This document shows, in pieces, positions 17,196-28,400 of a stretch of 64,000 nt of DNA. Both the position numbers and the translations under genes were made by a program. The notes under the pieces were generated by a model. That model saw nothing but the letters and a program-made list of their open reading frames with translations. It did no database searches and was not told the DNA's origin. Origin of the DNA: Iocasia fonsfrigidae (lineage in GTDB: Bacteria > Bacillota > Halanaerobiia > Halanaerobiales > DTU029). The stretch spans positions 2,460,137 to 2,524,136 of the forward strand of contig NZ_CP046640.1 in assembly GCF_017751145.1 (NCBI RefSeq), read 5' to 3'. Position 1 is the first letter of the stretch, and the number at the start of each line of letters is the position of its first letter.

Positions 17196-19553
17196 TTATA
17201 TTTCCACAATAACTTCCTTTTCTTCTGGGATTATCTTAACCTTATCTCCGTCAACACTATAAGAAGCACCTTGAATATCCTTAAGATTACAAATATCATG
17301 TAAAACAAAACCCATATCTTTAGCTAGTTTTGATGTTGATAATATAATCTTATTACCAATTCTCTCCGCCGATGATATCATCATAATTTCTCCCTTAAGC
17401 CCTGGCACTTTAGCAGCAGCCTTATTACCATCTGCCAGTTGATATAAATGAAATGTTATTCCACTGGTATAATCATAATCAGGTTTTTCTTTATTCGCTC
17501 CCACGGCAAGCAAGGTATTAGGACTTACATATAGAGGTAGAGAAAAATAATCATATTGATCATGATACCAGCAGCCGCCTTCCCTTATTTCTCCAGATAG
17601 TAGATGGGTCCACTTACCATGAGGAAGGTAATAATCAACCTCACCATTTTCCTGAAAAATTGGGGCAACCAGTAAAGACTCACCTAACATATACTGCATA
17701 TCAAGATACTTAACAGCAGGGTCTTCATCAAAAACAAGTACCATGGGCCTCATTACAGGCACACCAGTATCTCTGGCCTTGACCGCCATCTGGTAGATAT
17801 AGGGCATTAATTGACATTTTAGCTTGGTAAATTTCTTTAATACCTCACTAGCCTCTTCATCAAACAACCAGGGTACTCGATAACTCTTAGAACCATGAAG
17901 TCTACTGTGGGTAGACAAAAGACCAAATTGCACCCAGCGCTTGTATAAATCTGCTGTAGTTGTTAACTCAAATCCACCTATATCATGGCTCCAGAAAGAA
18001 AAACCTGACATAGCAAAGGATAACCCCCCTCTTAGGGTTTCAGCCATGGAAGCATAACTGGCAGAGCTGTCACCACCCCAGTGAACTGGAAACTGTTGAC
18101 TCCCTGCTGTTGCACTTCTAGCAAATACTACAGCCTCTTTTTCACCCTTTACCTCTTTTAAAAGATCAAATACCGCCTGGTTATAAAGGAAGGTATAGTA
18201 ATTATGCATAGAGACAGGGTCAGAACCATCAAAATATTCGACATCAATTGGAATCCTTTCACCAAAGTCTGTTTTAAAGCAATCGACACCCATTTCTAAT
18301 AGTTTTCTCAATTTATTTGTATACCATTCTACTGCCTTAGGATTTGTAAAATCAACTAAACCCATACCAGGCTGCCAGCTATCAAGTTGTTTAATACCCT
18401 TCCCATCTTGTCTTTTTAGTAAATATCCCTTTGCTGCACCTTCTTTAAAGAACTCTGTGCCCTGGGCAATATAAGGGTTAATCCAGAGGGAAATTTTCAA
18501 TCCCCTTTTTTTATAACGCTTTAACATAGCTGCTGTATCTGGAAAAATCCTTTCATCCCACTCTAGATCAGACCAGTGGAATTCCTTCATCCAGAAACAA
18601 TCAAAATGAAAAACACGTAGTGGTATATCCCGTTCTTTCATTCCCTGTATAAAAGAACTGGTAGTCTCTTCATCATAATCAGTAGTAAATGAAGTAGATA
18701 ACCACAGGCCAAATGACCAGGCTGGCGGCAGAGCTGGCTTACCTGTTAGCGCAGTATACCTTGATAGAATTTCTTGATTGTTTTCACCGTAAATAAATTG
18801 GTATCTAAGTTCTTCACCCGGTACAGAAAACCCTACATATTCCACCTTCTCACTAGCAACCTCAAAGGAAACATTAGCTGTATGATCAACAAAAATACCA
18901 TATCCCCGGCTAGTCATATAAAAGGGTATACTCTTATAGGCCACCTGAGAAGAAGTGCCACCATCTTCATTCCAGGTCTCTACCACCTGACCATTTTTGA
19001 CAAAGGCAGTAAACCGTTCCCCTAAACCATAAACACATTCTCCTGGCTGGAGTACCAGTTCTGTCAACATATATGGTTTGTAATCTGCCAGTAAATAATT
19101 ATCCTCCGGAAACCTAGTAGCATCTTTTCGATCATATTGCATATAAGCAAGATTACGAAACCCACAGCTTGTTAACACCTTTCCCTCTACTTCAAACTGG
19201 TACTGCCATTCCTTTCGATTAACACGCACTGTAAGCTGACCCGCAGTCATTACAGCCTCATCTTCATCAATTGAAACTGTAACCTCCTGTGGATTAGTAT
19301 TTTTCTTAAAAGTAGCTTCTCCACTTTCATATGCCTCATAGTGATAACTACGAACACCAATAACATTCTCAGCTGTAGAAGTAAATTCAGTGGTAATTGT
19401 TGCTACATCAAGGGCACCTTCCCTTGAGTGTATAACCCTTTCTGGTGCTACCACCCTCATACCGTTTGGTATTTTCTCTACAATATAGGCCTGTGATGCA
19501 TATATTGCATTTGCTCTCTCACTCCTCAGCCAATAACCCTCAGTAAATTTCAT
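17196..19553 (-). CDS. Glycoside hydrolase family 31, alpha-xylosidase (YicI-like)
   Basis: A 785-residue GH31 enzyme. The N-terminal beta-sandwich (about 1-250) includes LQPGECVYGLGERFTAFVKN. The catalytic barrel begins near PALPPAWSFGLWLS; the nucleophile motif is DCFKTDFGERIP and the acid/base region FARSATAGSQQFPVHWGGD. KTDFGERIP is the form seen in alpha-xylosidases such as YicI, where alpha-glucosidases have a different context. No signal peptide, so it acts inside the cell on imported oligosaccharides, for example isoprimeverose-type units from xyloglucan. It is the last gene of the LacI-controlled importer cluster. Confidence 0.9.
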   Translation of the reverse strand: MKFTEGYWLRSERANAIYASQAYIVEKIPNGMRVVAPERVIHSREGALDVATITTEFTSTAENVIGVRSYHYEAYESGEATFKKNTNPQEVTVSIDEDEAVMTAGQLTVRVNRKEWQYQFEVEGKVLTSCGFRNLAYMQYDRKDATRFPEDNYLLADYKPYMLTELVLQPGECVYGLGERFTAFVKNGQVVETWNEDGGTSSQVAYKSIPFYMTSRGYGIFVDHTANVSFEVASEKVEYVGFSVPGEELRYQFIYGENNQEILSRYTALTGKPALPPAWSFGLWLSTSFTTDYDEETTSSFIQGMKERDIPLRVFHFDCFWMKEFHWSDLEWDERIFPDTAAMLKRYKKRGLKISLWINPYIAQGTEFFKEGAAKGYLLKRQDGKGIKQLDSWQPGMGLVDFTNPKAVEWYTNKLRKLLEMGVDCFKTDFGERIPIDVEYFDGSDPVSMHNYYTFLYNQAVFDLLKEVKGEKEAVVFARSATAGSQQFPVHWGGDSSASYASMAETLRGGLSFAMSGFSFWSHDIGGFELTTTADLYKRWVQFGLLSTHSRLHGSKSYRVPWLFDEEASEVLKKFTKLKCQLMPYIYQMAVKARDTGVPVMRPMVLVFDEDPAVKYLDMQYMLGESLLVAPIFQENGEVDYYLPHGKWTHLLSGEIREGGCWYHDQYDYFSLPLYVSPNTLLAVGANKEKPDYDYTSGITFHLYQLADGNKAAAKVPGLKGEIMMISSAERIGNKIILSTSKLAKDMGFVLHDICNLKDIQGASYSVDGDKVKIIPEEKEVIVEI

Positions 19554-19735
19554 TCATCTTCCCCTTTCTTTTTCTATATTATTATATAAATCTTAACTTT
19601 TAAGAGGATATACTTATAACCCTCTATAGATAATAACAGCTAATTATAGATATAAAGAGGACACAGGGTTTTATGATAAGTTTTACCCAGGTCCCCTTTG
19701 TACTATATATCATTAAATTAATATATTATCTATAT

Positions 19736-20977
19736 CTATTTTTCACCATCAATCTCCATCCATAATTTTTCAATTATTGTACATGTTGCCTCTTTATCAG
19801 CCGCCCCTCCCACATAGGCCTGCATTGTTTCCCCAAAGGCACTATGGAAAGCGTCTGTGGAATAAATGATTCCAAGTGGGGCAGAACCTTTCTTTTCAAC
19901 AGCAGCACTACCCTGGTTAATAATCGCATAATCTGATTCTACATCTACTGCAATAGGAGGAACAACACCAGCTACATCTGCAAACCAGGCCTTACCATAA
20001 TCAGATGTATACCACCAGTTTACAAAATCTAAGACCTCTGGCAGTACATCAGACTCTTTACTAATTCTAACTGCCTGGTCAGCCCCTGTTATCACCTGAC
20101 TTTGAGAGGGGTCTTCTGAGACTGGATAACCTGCAAAACCAATCTTAAGTCCTGGGTCAATTTCCTTAATACTATCTTCGACCCAAGGACCCTGACCTAT
20201 GATCATTGCTGCCCTACCAGTTGCAAATGAAGAAATTTCAGTATTCAGGGATGATTCTAGTGGTTTAGCATCACCATGCTCTTTAACTAGGTCAACAAAG
20301 CGGAAGAAATTATCGTAGAGTTCTGGATAATCCTTTATTTTAGCTTCTCCTTTTTCAAACTTCTGAATCAAGGCAGGGACATCATCAGTTGCTGCAGCCA
20401 TAAAATGTTGAAAAACATGTTTAAATACCCACCACTCTCCAAATCCACTTGAGAATGGTGTGATACCCTCTGCTTCCAGTTTTTCAATAGCAATTTCTAA
20501 TTCTGAAATTGTTTCAGGGAACTTAGTAATATCTGCCTGCTCAAATAAATCTTTATTATAGATTAGTCCAAAATAATTCCCTTTAATAGCAATACCATAC
20601 ATACCATCACCATTGGCATCAGTCATAGCTTCTTTTATAGCAGGAAGCATTGTCTCCATTAAGGGTTGATCAGATAAATCCCTGGAATATTCTTTATATA
20701 ATTCTATTTCCTTGCCTGATGTCGAGGCAAAGATATCAGGAAGATCACCAGAGTTTAATTTTACCTTTAACAATGTAGGATAATCATTCTGTGTTGTTTC
20801 ATAATTAATTGTCACATCTGGTTTAACTTCTTGATAAGCATCAATTAATTCATGAATAGCATCTGAATATTCAGGCATTGAAATAAACATATTAATTGTT
20901 GCCTTCTCAGCCAGTACACTTGAACCCAACCCAATTAATAGAACCAGCACTACAAAAATACTTAAATACCTTTTCAT
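19736..20977 (-). CDS. Oligosaccharide ABC transporter substrate-binding protein (family 1)
   Basis: A 413-residue family-1 binding protein with a type I signal peptide (ending SSVLAEK; no lipobox). Mature sequence features include AIHELIDAYQEVKPDVTINY, VKLNSGDLPDIFAS and, late in the protein, VLDFVNWWYTSDYGKAWF. A partner alpha-xylosidase gene downstream suggests xylose-containing oligosaccharides. It follows the two permease genes, the reverse of the commonest order. The 182 nt to the GH31 gene hold an imperfect inverted repeat (around 19625-19715, pairing GGGACCTGGGT with ACCCTGTGTCC) that may attenuate read-through. Confidence 0.9.
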   Translation of the reverse strand: MKRYLSIFVVLVLLIGLGSSVLAEKATINMFISMPEYSDAIHELIDAYQEVKPDVTINYETTQNDYPTLLKVKLNSGDLPDIFASTSGKEIELYKEYSRDLSDQPLMETMLPAIKEAMTDANGDGMYGIAIKGNYFGLIYNKDLFEQADITKFPETISELEIAIEKLEAEGITPFSSGFGEWWVFKHVFQHFMAAATDDVPALIQKFEKGEAKIKDYPELYDNFFRFVDLVKEHGDAKPLESSLNTEISSFATGRAAMIIGQGPWVEDSIKEIDPGLKIGFAGYPVSEDPSQSQVITGADQAVRISKESDVLPEVLDFVNWWYTSDYGKAWFADVAGVVPPIAVDVESDYAIINQGSAAVEKKGSAPLGIIYSTDAFHSAFGETMQAYVGGAADKEATCTIIEKLWMEIDGEK

Positions 20978-21006
20978 AATTATTTACACTCCTTTTTTTA
21001 TTTTCT

Positions 21007-21846
21007 CTAACCCTTTATCGAACCAGCTACAACACCTTTTACAATATACTTTTGTAAAAGAATAAAAAACACAATTGAAGGTAGAACAGCCAGGACCATT
21101 GCTGTCATAGCATAATGCCACTGGGTATTATACTGTCCCACAAAATTATAGGCAGCTAAAACAAGGGTCTTGGTTTTATCACTATTGTTCACCATTAATA
21201 ATGGTAATAAAAAATCATTCCAGATCCACATTACATCCAGCACTATAACTGTCACCGTAACGGGTTTTAAAACCGGAAAAATCACACGAAAAAATGTCTG
21301 AAAGGTTGAGGCACCATCTATAAAAGCACTTTCATCTATTTCCTTTGGTATGGTTCTCATGAAATTTAGATAAATAAAAGTCGCCATAGGTATACCAAAT
21401 CCCCAGTACTGGATACCAAGACCAACACGGCTGCCTGACAAATTTATAACATTCATAACCTTTAATAGTGTTATCATAAAGGTTTGAAAGGGAATAAGCA
21501 TTGGTGTAATAATAAATAATTGAGCCAATCTCGTGTATCTATTTCTTCGTCTATCAAGAATATATGCCGCCAGAGATGAAAAAGCTACTATTCCAGCAAT
21601 CCCAATAACTGTTATGATTATATTGTTAATAAATAATCTACCATAATTCATCTTATCAATAACATAACTATAATTTTCAAAAGTAATTTTATTGGGAAGA
21701 GCAATAACATCAATAACAACTTCCCTAAAGGTCTTGACAGAGTTTATTCCCATTAAAAATACAGGATATATATAGATAACAGCTATTCCGATTATAAAGA
21801 GCTCCAGTAGAATCATTTCATATCTCTTTTTTTGTATTAGTCTCAT
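21007..21846 (-). CDS. Oligosaccharide ABC transporter permease (MalG type)
   Basis: A 279-residue inner-membrane permease with six spans and the EAA loop IDESAFIDGASTFQTFFRVI. It ends GVVAGSIKG, the classical MalG-family C-terminus. Its start codon overlaps the previous permease's stop as TAATG, so the two subunits are translationally coupled. It forms a heterodimer with the MalF-type protein. No dedicated ATPase gene is present, so a shared MsmK/UgpC-type ATPase encoded elsewhere must energise it. Confidence 0.92.
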   Translation of the reverse strand: MRLIQKKRYEMILLELFIIGIAVIYIYPVFLMGINSVKTFREVVIDVIALPNKITFENYSYVIDKMNYGRLFINNIIITVIGIAGIVAFSSLAAYILDRRRNRYTRLAQLFIITPMLIPFQTFMITLLKVMNVINLSGSRVGLGIQYWGFGIPMATFIYLNFMRTIPKEIDESAFIDGASTFQTFFRVIFPVLKPVTVTVIVLDVMWIWNDFLLPLLMVNNSDKTKTLVLAAYNFVGQYNTQWHYAMTAMVLAVLPSIVFFILLQKYIVKGVVAGSIKG

Positions 21847-22724
21847 TATAACTCAACCTCATTTCTTCTGGAGAAACCCAGTACAAGCTGAGTTAATATT
21901 AGAATAATCACAAAGAAAATCAGCGCCTTTGCTGAACCTATCCCATAGTTATTATACTGAAATGCCTCCCTATAAATATCAAGAGTTGCACTATATGTGG
22001 CACCACCAGGTCCACCTTTCGTCAGGGCCAGTATAATATCAAATACTTTCAAACCATTAGTTAGTGACATAAAAAGGCAAATCGTAATAGAAGGACCAAG
22101 TAAAGGCAGAGTAATCCTGAAAAATCTCTTAACTTTACTTGCACCATCGACAGTTGCCGCTTCTAATACATCTTCAGGTACTGCCTGTAAACCAGCAATA
22201 TAAAGCACAATATAAAACCCTAACTGCTGCCATACACCAACAAAAACAACTGAATAAAAAGCCAGATCTCCGTTACCAAGCCAGCTTAAATTTAATAAAC
22301 CCCATTCGCTTATTTCAAATAATCTTGCAAAACCCTGAGAAAAAATAAACTTCCAAATAAAACCAACAATTGTCATGCTCATTATATAAGGTACAAAAAA
22401 CACACCCCTTAAAATATTGGCAGTCTTTATCTTTTTAACCAATACTACCGCCAGTACTAAGGCTAATACATTACTAAGAATCATAAAAAGTGCAGTATAT
22501 TTACCAGTAAAAATTAATACATTTAAAAATTGTTTACTTTCCAAAAATATTGTTTTGAAATTTTCAATCCCTATAAAAGTTACAGCCTTAGAAATACCAT
22601 TCCATTCTGTCAGGGAATAAACAGCACTCATTACAAATGGAATATATATCATTACACTAACTAAAATAGCTGCTGGCATAGTAAATAAAAATGTCTCAAC
22701 TTTTTCTAGTCTTTTCCTATTCAT
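21846..22724 (-). CDS. Oligosaccharide ABC transporter permease (MalF type)
   Basis: A 292-residue permease from ATG 22724 (MNRKRLEKVETFL) with SD GGGGAGGT just upstream; the frame is open twelve codons higher from a TTG that has no SD. It has six membrane spans and the EAA motif LEAATVDGASKVKRFFRITLP. It is the first gene of the operon behind a putative LacI operator at 22865. Confidence 0.9.
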   Translation of the reverse strand: MNRKRLEKVETFLFTMPAAILVSVMIYIPFVMSAVYSLTEWNGISKAVTFIGIENFKTIFLESKQFLNVLIFTGKYTALFMILSNVLALVLAVVLVKKIKTANILRGVFFVPYIMSMTIVGFIWKFIFSQGFARLFEISEWGLLNLSWLGNGDLAFYSVVFVGVWQQLGFYIVLYIAGLQAVPEDVLEAATVDGASKVKRFFRITLPLLGPSITICLFMSLTNGLKVFDIILALTKGGPGGATYSATLDIYREAFQYNNYGIGSAKALIFFVIILILTQLVLGFSRRNEVEL

Positions 22725-22844
22725 TTTACCTCCCCTTTTTTTTGCTATACCTAATATCAAACACTATCAAGATATTTTTATTATCCCTCCTTCATTCTAA
22801 CTGGCTAAAACTAAAAAGTCATTTCAAAAGAAAGATATATTTTA

Positions 22845-22880
22845 AATTGCAAAAAAAATGCAATTGAAACACGTACATCA
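22845..22880 (-). promoter_or_regulatory. Operator region upstream of the GH31 importer operon
   Basis: On the minus strand ACGTGTTTCAATT (reverse of 22862-22874) repeats the core of the palindrome found upstream of lacI itself (ACGTGTTTCATTT). Ten bases, ACGTGTTTCA, are identical. Next to it is a 7-bp inverted repeat AATTGCA/TGCAATT (22845-22865). The position, about 140-180 nt before the MalF-type gene, fits an operator for the LacI-family regulator. Confidence 0.5.
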
Positions 22881-22895
22881 TTTTATCTAAAAATT

Positions 22896-23957
22896 TTACT
22901 TTATATAATCATAATTGTGATAATACCTTAAATTTTCTTTCATCACAATCTCTAATCTGGTTATAAATTTGCTTTTTTCAATTTCTTTCCCCTCAGCTAT
23001 TAATTCAAAAAGAATTTTTATGGGGTAATAACCCTGATTAAAGGGTTCCTGACAAACCACTGCCTGTATTATATCTTTTTCAATTAAGGAAACAGTCTGT
23101 TCATATAAATCAAAACCTACTAATTTTATTTCCCCCTGTTTACCCAGAAGTTCTACTGCTTTTCCAGCTGCACATAATGTTTGATTGGCAACATAGATAG
23201 CAACTAAATCAGGATTATCTTTAATTATACTTTGAATATCTTCAATAACTTTCTCATTTATCGACCCCTCTACTTCAAATTCTTCGCAGATTTCATATGG
23301 ACCAATAATATCATATTGAAAATTATCTGATAAAACCGATTTAAATCCCTTGGCACGATATTCACCTAAAATATCATGATTATTAATTATTGCTATTTTT
23401 CCAGGTTTAGAGGTAATTTTTTCAATAATACCTCCACAAACCTGCCCTGATTCAAAATAATTACAACCAAAATAAAATAATCTTTCACTATCCGGCAAAT
23501 CCCTATTAAATGTTGCTACTGGAAGACCATCATCTATTAAATCATTGACTAAATCACCTACTAAATCCGGTTCCCAAACCGCCAGAGCAAGGGCATCTAT
23601 CTGCTCTGACATCTCTTTAATCTGTAAAAGTTGTTCTTCCGGGGAATCAGCAGCCCTGATTAAAACATTAAGACCATAATTACTAAGTTCTTCATAAACA
23701 GTATTAATACCCCGGTTTATTTGTAAAGCAAACTCATTTGGTAGATAATAAGAAACACCAATACTACAATTCGTCCTTTTGGCCAGATGTTTTGCTGCCC
23801 GGTTGGGTTTATATCCCAGTTCATTTATATATCTTAATACCCTCTTTTTTGTATCAACAGCAACATTTCCCCGATCATTTAATACCCTATCTATTGTAGA
23901 ACGTGATAAATTAAGTTCTTGTGCAATATCTGTAAGTGTAATATTTTTCATATCCAT
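22896..23957 (-). CDS. LacI-family transcriptional regulator
   Basis: A 353-residue regulator. N-terminal HTH LTDIAQELNLSRSTIDRVLN with the hinge helix GYKPNRAAKHLAKRT, then a periplasmic-binding-protein-like sensor domain (IGVSYYLPNEFALQINRGIN and LVGFDLYEQTVSLIEKD). The HTH has ST at the position usually occupied by VS in the LSxxTVSRVLN motif, a subgroup seen in sugar-responsive LacI proteins. It probably represses the adjacent oligosaccharide importer and itself, since the same ACGTGTTTCA core occurs before both. Confidence 0.92.
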   Translation of the reverse strand: MDMKNITLTDIAQELNLSRSTIDRVLNDRGNVAVDTKKRVLRYINELGYKPNRAAKHLAKRTNCSIGVSYYLPNEFALQINRGINTVYEELSNYGLNVLIRAADSPEEQLLQIKEMSEQIDALALAVWEPDLVGDLVNDLIDDGLPVATFNRDLPDSERLFYFGCNYFESGQVCGGIIEKITSKPGKIAIINNHDILGEYRAKGFKSVLSDNFQYDIIGPYEICEEFEVEGSINEKVIEDIQSIIKDNPDLVAIYVANQTLCAAGKAVELLGKQGEIKLVGFDLYEQTVSLIEKDIIQAVVCQEPFNQGYYPIKILFELIAEGKEIEKSKFITRLEIVMKENLRYYHNYDYIK

Positions 23958-23985
23958 TTTGATAAGATCCCCTTTTTATTGTAAA

Positions 23986-24000
23986 TGAAACACGTGTCTC
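23986..24000. promoter_or_regulatory. LacI autoregulatory operator
   Basis: TGAAACACGTGTCTC contains an imperfect palindrome centred on CACGTG, 29-43 nt upstream of the lacI start. It shares TGAAACACGT with the site at 22865-22874 before the importer operon. CpG-centred palindromes of this kind are usual for LacI regulators. Confidence 0.55.
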
Positions 24001-24076
24001 ATAATATTTATATTCTACATGGATTCTAGAATTCCTCTTTTTTAATTTATTTTTTTTGCCATTAATTTTTAAAAAC

Positions 24077-24140
24077 CTGTTCGAAAAGCATCAGTATATA
24101 CCGCTGGGGATTATATATCTTATTTATACCTTTTCGAACA
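24077..24140. repeat. Small dispersed palindromic repeat, copy 1
   Basis: CTGTTCGAAAAG (from 24077) is the start of a hairpin closed by CTTTTCGAACA (24130-24140). The first ~45 nt (CTGTTCGAAAA, AGTATATACC, GGGGATTATATATC) recur nearly identically at 35425-35470. It occupies the lacI-carA intergenic region. It has no coding potential and is likely a non-autonomous, MITE-like element. Confidence 0.65.
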
Positions 24141-24277
24141 CACACTTTAATCTATCCTTTCCAACAAATAAGTGTTTTTTTCAGAATAAGAATTGTATTT
24201 CACAGCAAAATATGATATTGTATAATTAATTAATATTAATGCATAAATATTATTATCCTTGAAAGGGGGAAATAATT

Positions 24278-25381
24278 ATCAAGGCTATACTGGTTCTAGA
24301 AGATGGTTTCACCTTGGAAGGCAGAACATTTGTCGGTAGTGGTGAAATCAAAGGAGAAGTTGTCTTTAATACAAGTATGACAGGATATCAGGAGATTATT
24401 ACAGACCCCTCTTATAAGGGGCAGATGGTGGTTATGACCTATCCCCTGATTGGCAATTATGGTATAAATATTCATGATAATGAATCAAAACACCCTCAGG
24501 TGGAGGCCTTTATAGTAAAGGAATACTGTGAATATCCCCATAACTGGCAGTCTGAAGGTAGTTTGAAAAACTACCTGGAAAAACATAATATTATAGGTAT
24601 CGAAGGGATTGATACACGGGCCCTAACCCGTCATATTAGGCAGGATGGTGCTATGAAGGGAATTATTTCTACAATAGATAATGATATAAACAGTCTAAAC
24701 AAAAAAGTGAATAATTATGCAGGTTTAGTGGGTAAAGACATGGTTAAATACGTAAGCTGCAAAAAAGAATATCAATGGAATAAACAGGGCAAATACCATG
24801 TAGTAGCTATAGATTATGGTATTAAACATAGTATTTTAAAGATGTTAGAGGAAAATAACTGTCAAATAACAGTTGTCCCGGCCAGTACAAGTGCTGAATC
24901 AATACTGGAAAAAAATCCAAATGGTATTTTTCTATCGAACGGACCAGGTGATCCTGCAGCTGTCCCCTATGCTGTGAAGGAAACAAAAAAACTATTAGGT
25001 AAAAAACCTATTTTTGGCATCTGTTTTGGCCAGCAGATTTTAGGTCAAGCCCTGGGCCTTAGCACATATAAATTGAAATTTGGTCACCGGGGAGGTAATC
25101 ACCCTGTCAAAAACCTGTTAAATAACCATGTAGAAATTTCAACTCAAAACCATGGTTTTTGTGTAGAATTACCTGATAAAAATGAACGGGAAAAAATGGG
25201 GGGGTATATAAAAGACCTGGAAATTACCCATATCAACTTAAATGACAATACCCTGGAAGGCTTCAGACACCCTGAACTTAATTGTTTTTCCATACAATAT
25301 CACCCTGAAGCCTCACCAGGTCCACATGACTCTCACTATCTCTTTAAAGACTTTATTAAATTAATGTCTGACATACAATAG
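24278..25381 (+). CDS. carA: Carbamoyl-phosphate synthase small (glutaminase) subunit, with apparent AUC/AUU start
   Basis: Hydrolyses glutamine and channels ammonia to CarB. About 367 residues. The C-terminal class I glutaminase has the nucleophile in [17 protein letters not shown] and the His/Glu pair in [12 protein letters not shown]. The conserved N-terminus [19 protein letters not shown] is encoded, but no ATG, GTG or TTG precedes it: after an in-frame TGA come AAG GGG GAA ATA ATT ATC AAG. Homology and an AAAGGGGG ribosome site place initiation at ATC 24278 or ATT 24275. The first standard candidate, TTG 24314, would delete twelve conserved residues. Confidence 0.9.
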   Translation: MKAILVLEDGFTLEGRTFVGSGEIKGEVVFNTSMTGYQEIITDPSYKGQMVVMTYPLIGNYGINIHDNESKHPQVEAFIVKEYCEYPHNWQSEGSLKNYLEKHNIIGIEGIDTRALTRHIRQDGAMKGIISTIDNDINSLNKKVNNYAGLVGKDMVKYVSCKKEYQWNKQGKYHVVAIDYGIKHSILKMLEENNCQITVVPASTSAESILEKNPNGIFLSNGPGDPAAVPYAVKETKKLLGKKPIFGICFGQQILGQALGLSTYKLKFGHRGGNHPVKNLLNNHVEISTQNHGFCVELPDKNEREKMGGYIKDLEITHINLNDNTLEGFRHPELNCFSIQYHPEASPGPHDSHYLFKDFIKLMSDIQ

Positions 25382-25400
25382 ATATCAAAGGAGTGATTTG

Positions 25401-28400
25401 ATGCCTAAAAGAACTGATCTGGAAAAAATATTAATTATTGGTTCTGGCCCAATAGTAATTGGTCAGGCCTGTGAATTTGATTACTCTGGTTCCCAAGCAT
25501 GTAAGGCCCTTAAGCAAGAAGGATATACTATTATTCTCATCAATAGTAACCCTGCCACCATTATGACTGATCCTGAAATGGCTGATCAAACATATATTGA
25601 ACCAATTGAAGTAGATATTATAGAAAAAATTATTGCTAAAGAAAAACCAGATGCTCTACTACCTACACTGGGAGGACAGACAGGTCTTAATATTGCCTCA
25701 ACCTTACATCAGAATGGTGTTTTAAAGAAATACAATGTAGAATTAATCGGAGCTAATTTTGATGCTATTCAAAAAACCGAAGACCGGGAATTATTTAAAG
25801 ATGTTATGAGTAGTATCGGTGTTGGTGTCTTAAAGAGTGTACATGTAACTACTGTTGATGCAGCTGTAAATTTTGCTGAACAGGTAGGTTATCCCCTTAT
25901 TATCAGACCTTCCTTTACCTTAGGTGGTTCTGGTGGCGGAATAGCCTATAATATTGATGAACTAAAAGACATAGCCAGTAATGGTATCTCCCAAAGCCCC
26001 AGTAACCAGATTCTTATTGAAGAATCTGTTATCGGCTGGAAAGAATATGAACTGGAACTAATGAGAGATAAAAATGATAATGTAGTAATTGTCTGTTCTA
26101 TAGAAAACCTTGACCCCATGGGGGTCCATACCGGTGATAGTATTACTGTAGCCCCGGTTCAGACCCTGTCTGATAAGGAATATCAGGAAATGCGGGATGA
26201 GGCCTTAAAGATAATCCGTGAAGTTGGGGTTGAAACTGGAGGCTCTAACATTCAATTTGCTGTTAATCCTGAAAATGGACGTAGAGTAGTTGTAGAAATG
26301 AATCCACGGGTATCAAGGTCTTCTGCCCTGGCTTCTAAGGCAACTGGCTTTGCTATCGCCAAAATAGCAGCTAAACTTGCTGTTGGATATACTCTTGATG
26401 AATTACCAAATGAAATAACCTATGAAACACCAGCCTGTTTTGAACCAGCTATAGATTATTGTGTTACCAAAATACCCCGCTGGGATTTTGATAAATTCCC
26501 TGGTGTTAAAAATGAATTAACCACCCAGATGAAGTCAGTTGGTGAAGTAATGGGTATTGGAAGAACCTTTAAAGAATCCCTGCAAAAAGCCCTCAGATCA
26601 CTGGAACAGGGGCGCCACGGCTGGGGAGCAGATGGTAAAGATATCTATAGTTATAAAGAATTAACTTCTCTTGATTCTAGTAAGAAAAAAACAATTATTG
26701 ATGATATAAAATCAAAACTACTGATTCCCAATAATGAAAGGATCTTCTACCTGCGTTATGCCTTAATCATCGGCCTTGATATCAATACACTATATGAATA
26801 TACCGGGATAGATAAATGGTTTCTTTATAACTTAAAACAAATACTGGAAATGGAAATTAAATTGCGTAAAAGTAATTCCTTAAATAATGTAGATCAAGAC
26901 CTTTTATATCAGGCCAAACAATATGGTTTCTCTGATCAGCAGCTGGCCTTTATTTTTGGTGAAGATGAAAAAACAATACGAGAATATCGCAAAAATGAGT
27001 CTATCAAGGCTGTCTTTAAATTAGTTGATACCTGTGCTGGAGAATTCAAGGCCTATACTCCCTACTATTATTCAACATATGAGGTTGAAGATGAAAGCCT
27101 GCGGACAGAAAAAAACAAGGTAATGATACTGGGAGGCGGTCCAAACCGAATAGGTCAGGGTATTGAATTTGACTATTGCTGTGTCCAGGCTGCCTATGCC
27201 CTTAAAGAACAGGACAAAGAAGTAATTATGGTTAATTGTAATCCGGAAACAGTCAGTACAGATTATGACACATCTGATAAATTATATTTTGAACCTATCA
27301 CCCTGGAAGATGTATTAAATATCTGTCAAAAAGAACAGCCAGATGGGGTCATTCTTCAGTTCGGGGGGCAGACACCACTTAAGCTGGCCTTTGCTCTGGA
27401 AAAAGCAGGGATCAATGTCCTCGGGACTTCACCAACCAGTATTGACCTCTCAGAAGATAGGGAAAAATTCTCTAAGATAATCAAAAAGCTTAATTTAAAA
27501 CAACCTCCCAATGGTATCGGCTATTCTTATCAAGAGGCTAAAATAATTGCTGATAATATTAGCTATCCTGTACTGGTTAGACCATCTTATGTACTGGGTG
27601 GCAGGGCAATGGAGGTAGTCTATGATGATATTTCTCTGGAAAACTATATGAACAAAGCAGTAGATGTATCCCCTGAACAACCTGTCTTAATTGACAAATT
27701 CCTGGAAGGTGCTGTTGAAGTTGATGTAGATGCTATAGCTGATGGGGAGGATTGTATTATTGGAGGAATAATGGAACATATCGAAATGGCTGGGGTCCAT
27801 TCAGGTGACAGTGCCTGTGCCTTACCTCCCTACAGCCTATCAGATGAAATTATTGAAGAAATAAAAAAACAAACCAAAAACCTTGCCCAGGAATTAAATG
27901 TTCTTGGTTTATTAAACATTCAATTTGCCGTAAAGGATAAAGAAATTTATATCCTGGAGGTAAACCCCAGGGCCTCACGGACAATACCATTTGTCAGTAA
28001 AACAATAGGCAAATCCCTGGCCAAACTGGCAACCAGGGTAATGCTGGGAGAAAAACTTAAAGACCTGGGATTAACTGAATACCAGAAGACAAATTATATT
28101 GCCGTTAAAGAGGCAGTCTTTCCCTTTATTAAATTCCCAGGAGTAGATATTATTCTGGGACCCGAAATGAAATCTACTGGTGAGGTAATGGGAATTGATG
28201 ATAACTTTGGTATGGCTTTTGCCAAAGCCCAGATGGGGGCTGGTCTCTCACTACCCCTGTCAGGAAATGTCTTAATTACAGTAAACGACCGCCATAAAAA
28301 TGATGTCCTGCCTATAGCCAGACGTTTTAAAGAACATGGTTTTTCTCTAATCGCTACCAAGGGAACCGCTGAATTTCTTCAAAAAAATGGACTGGATGTA

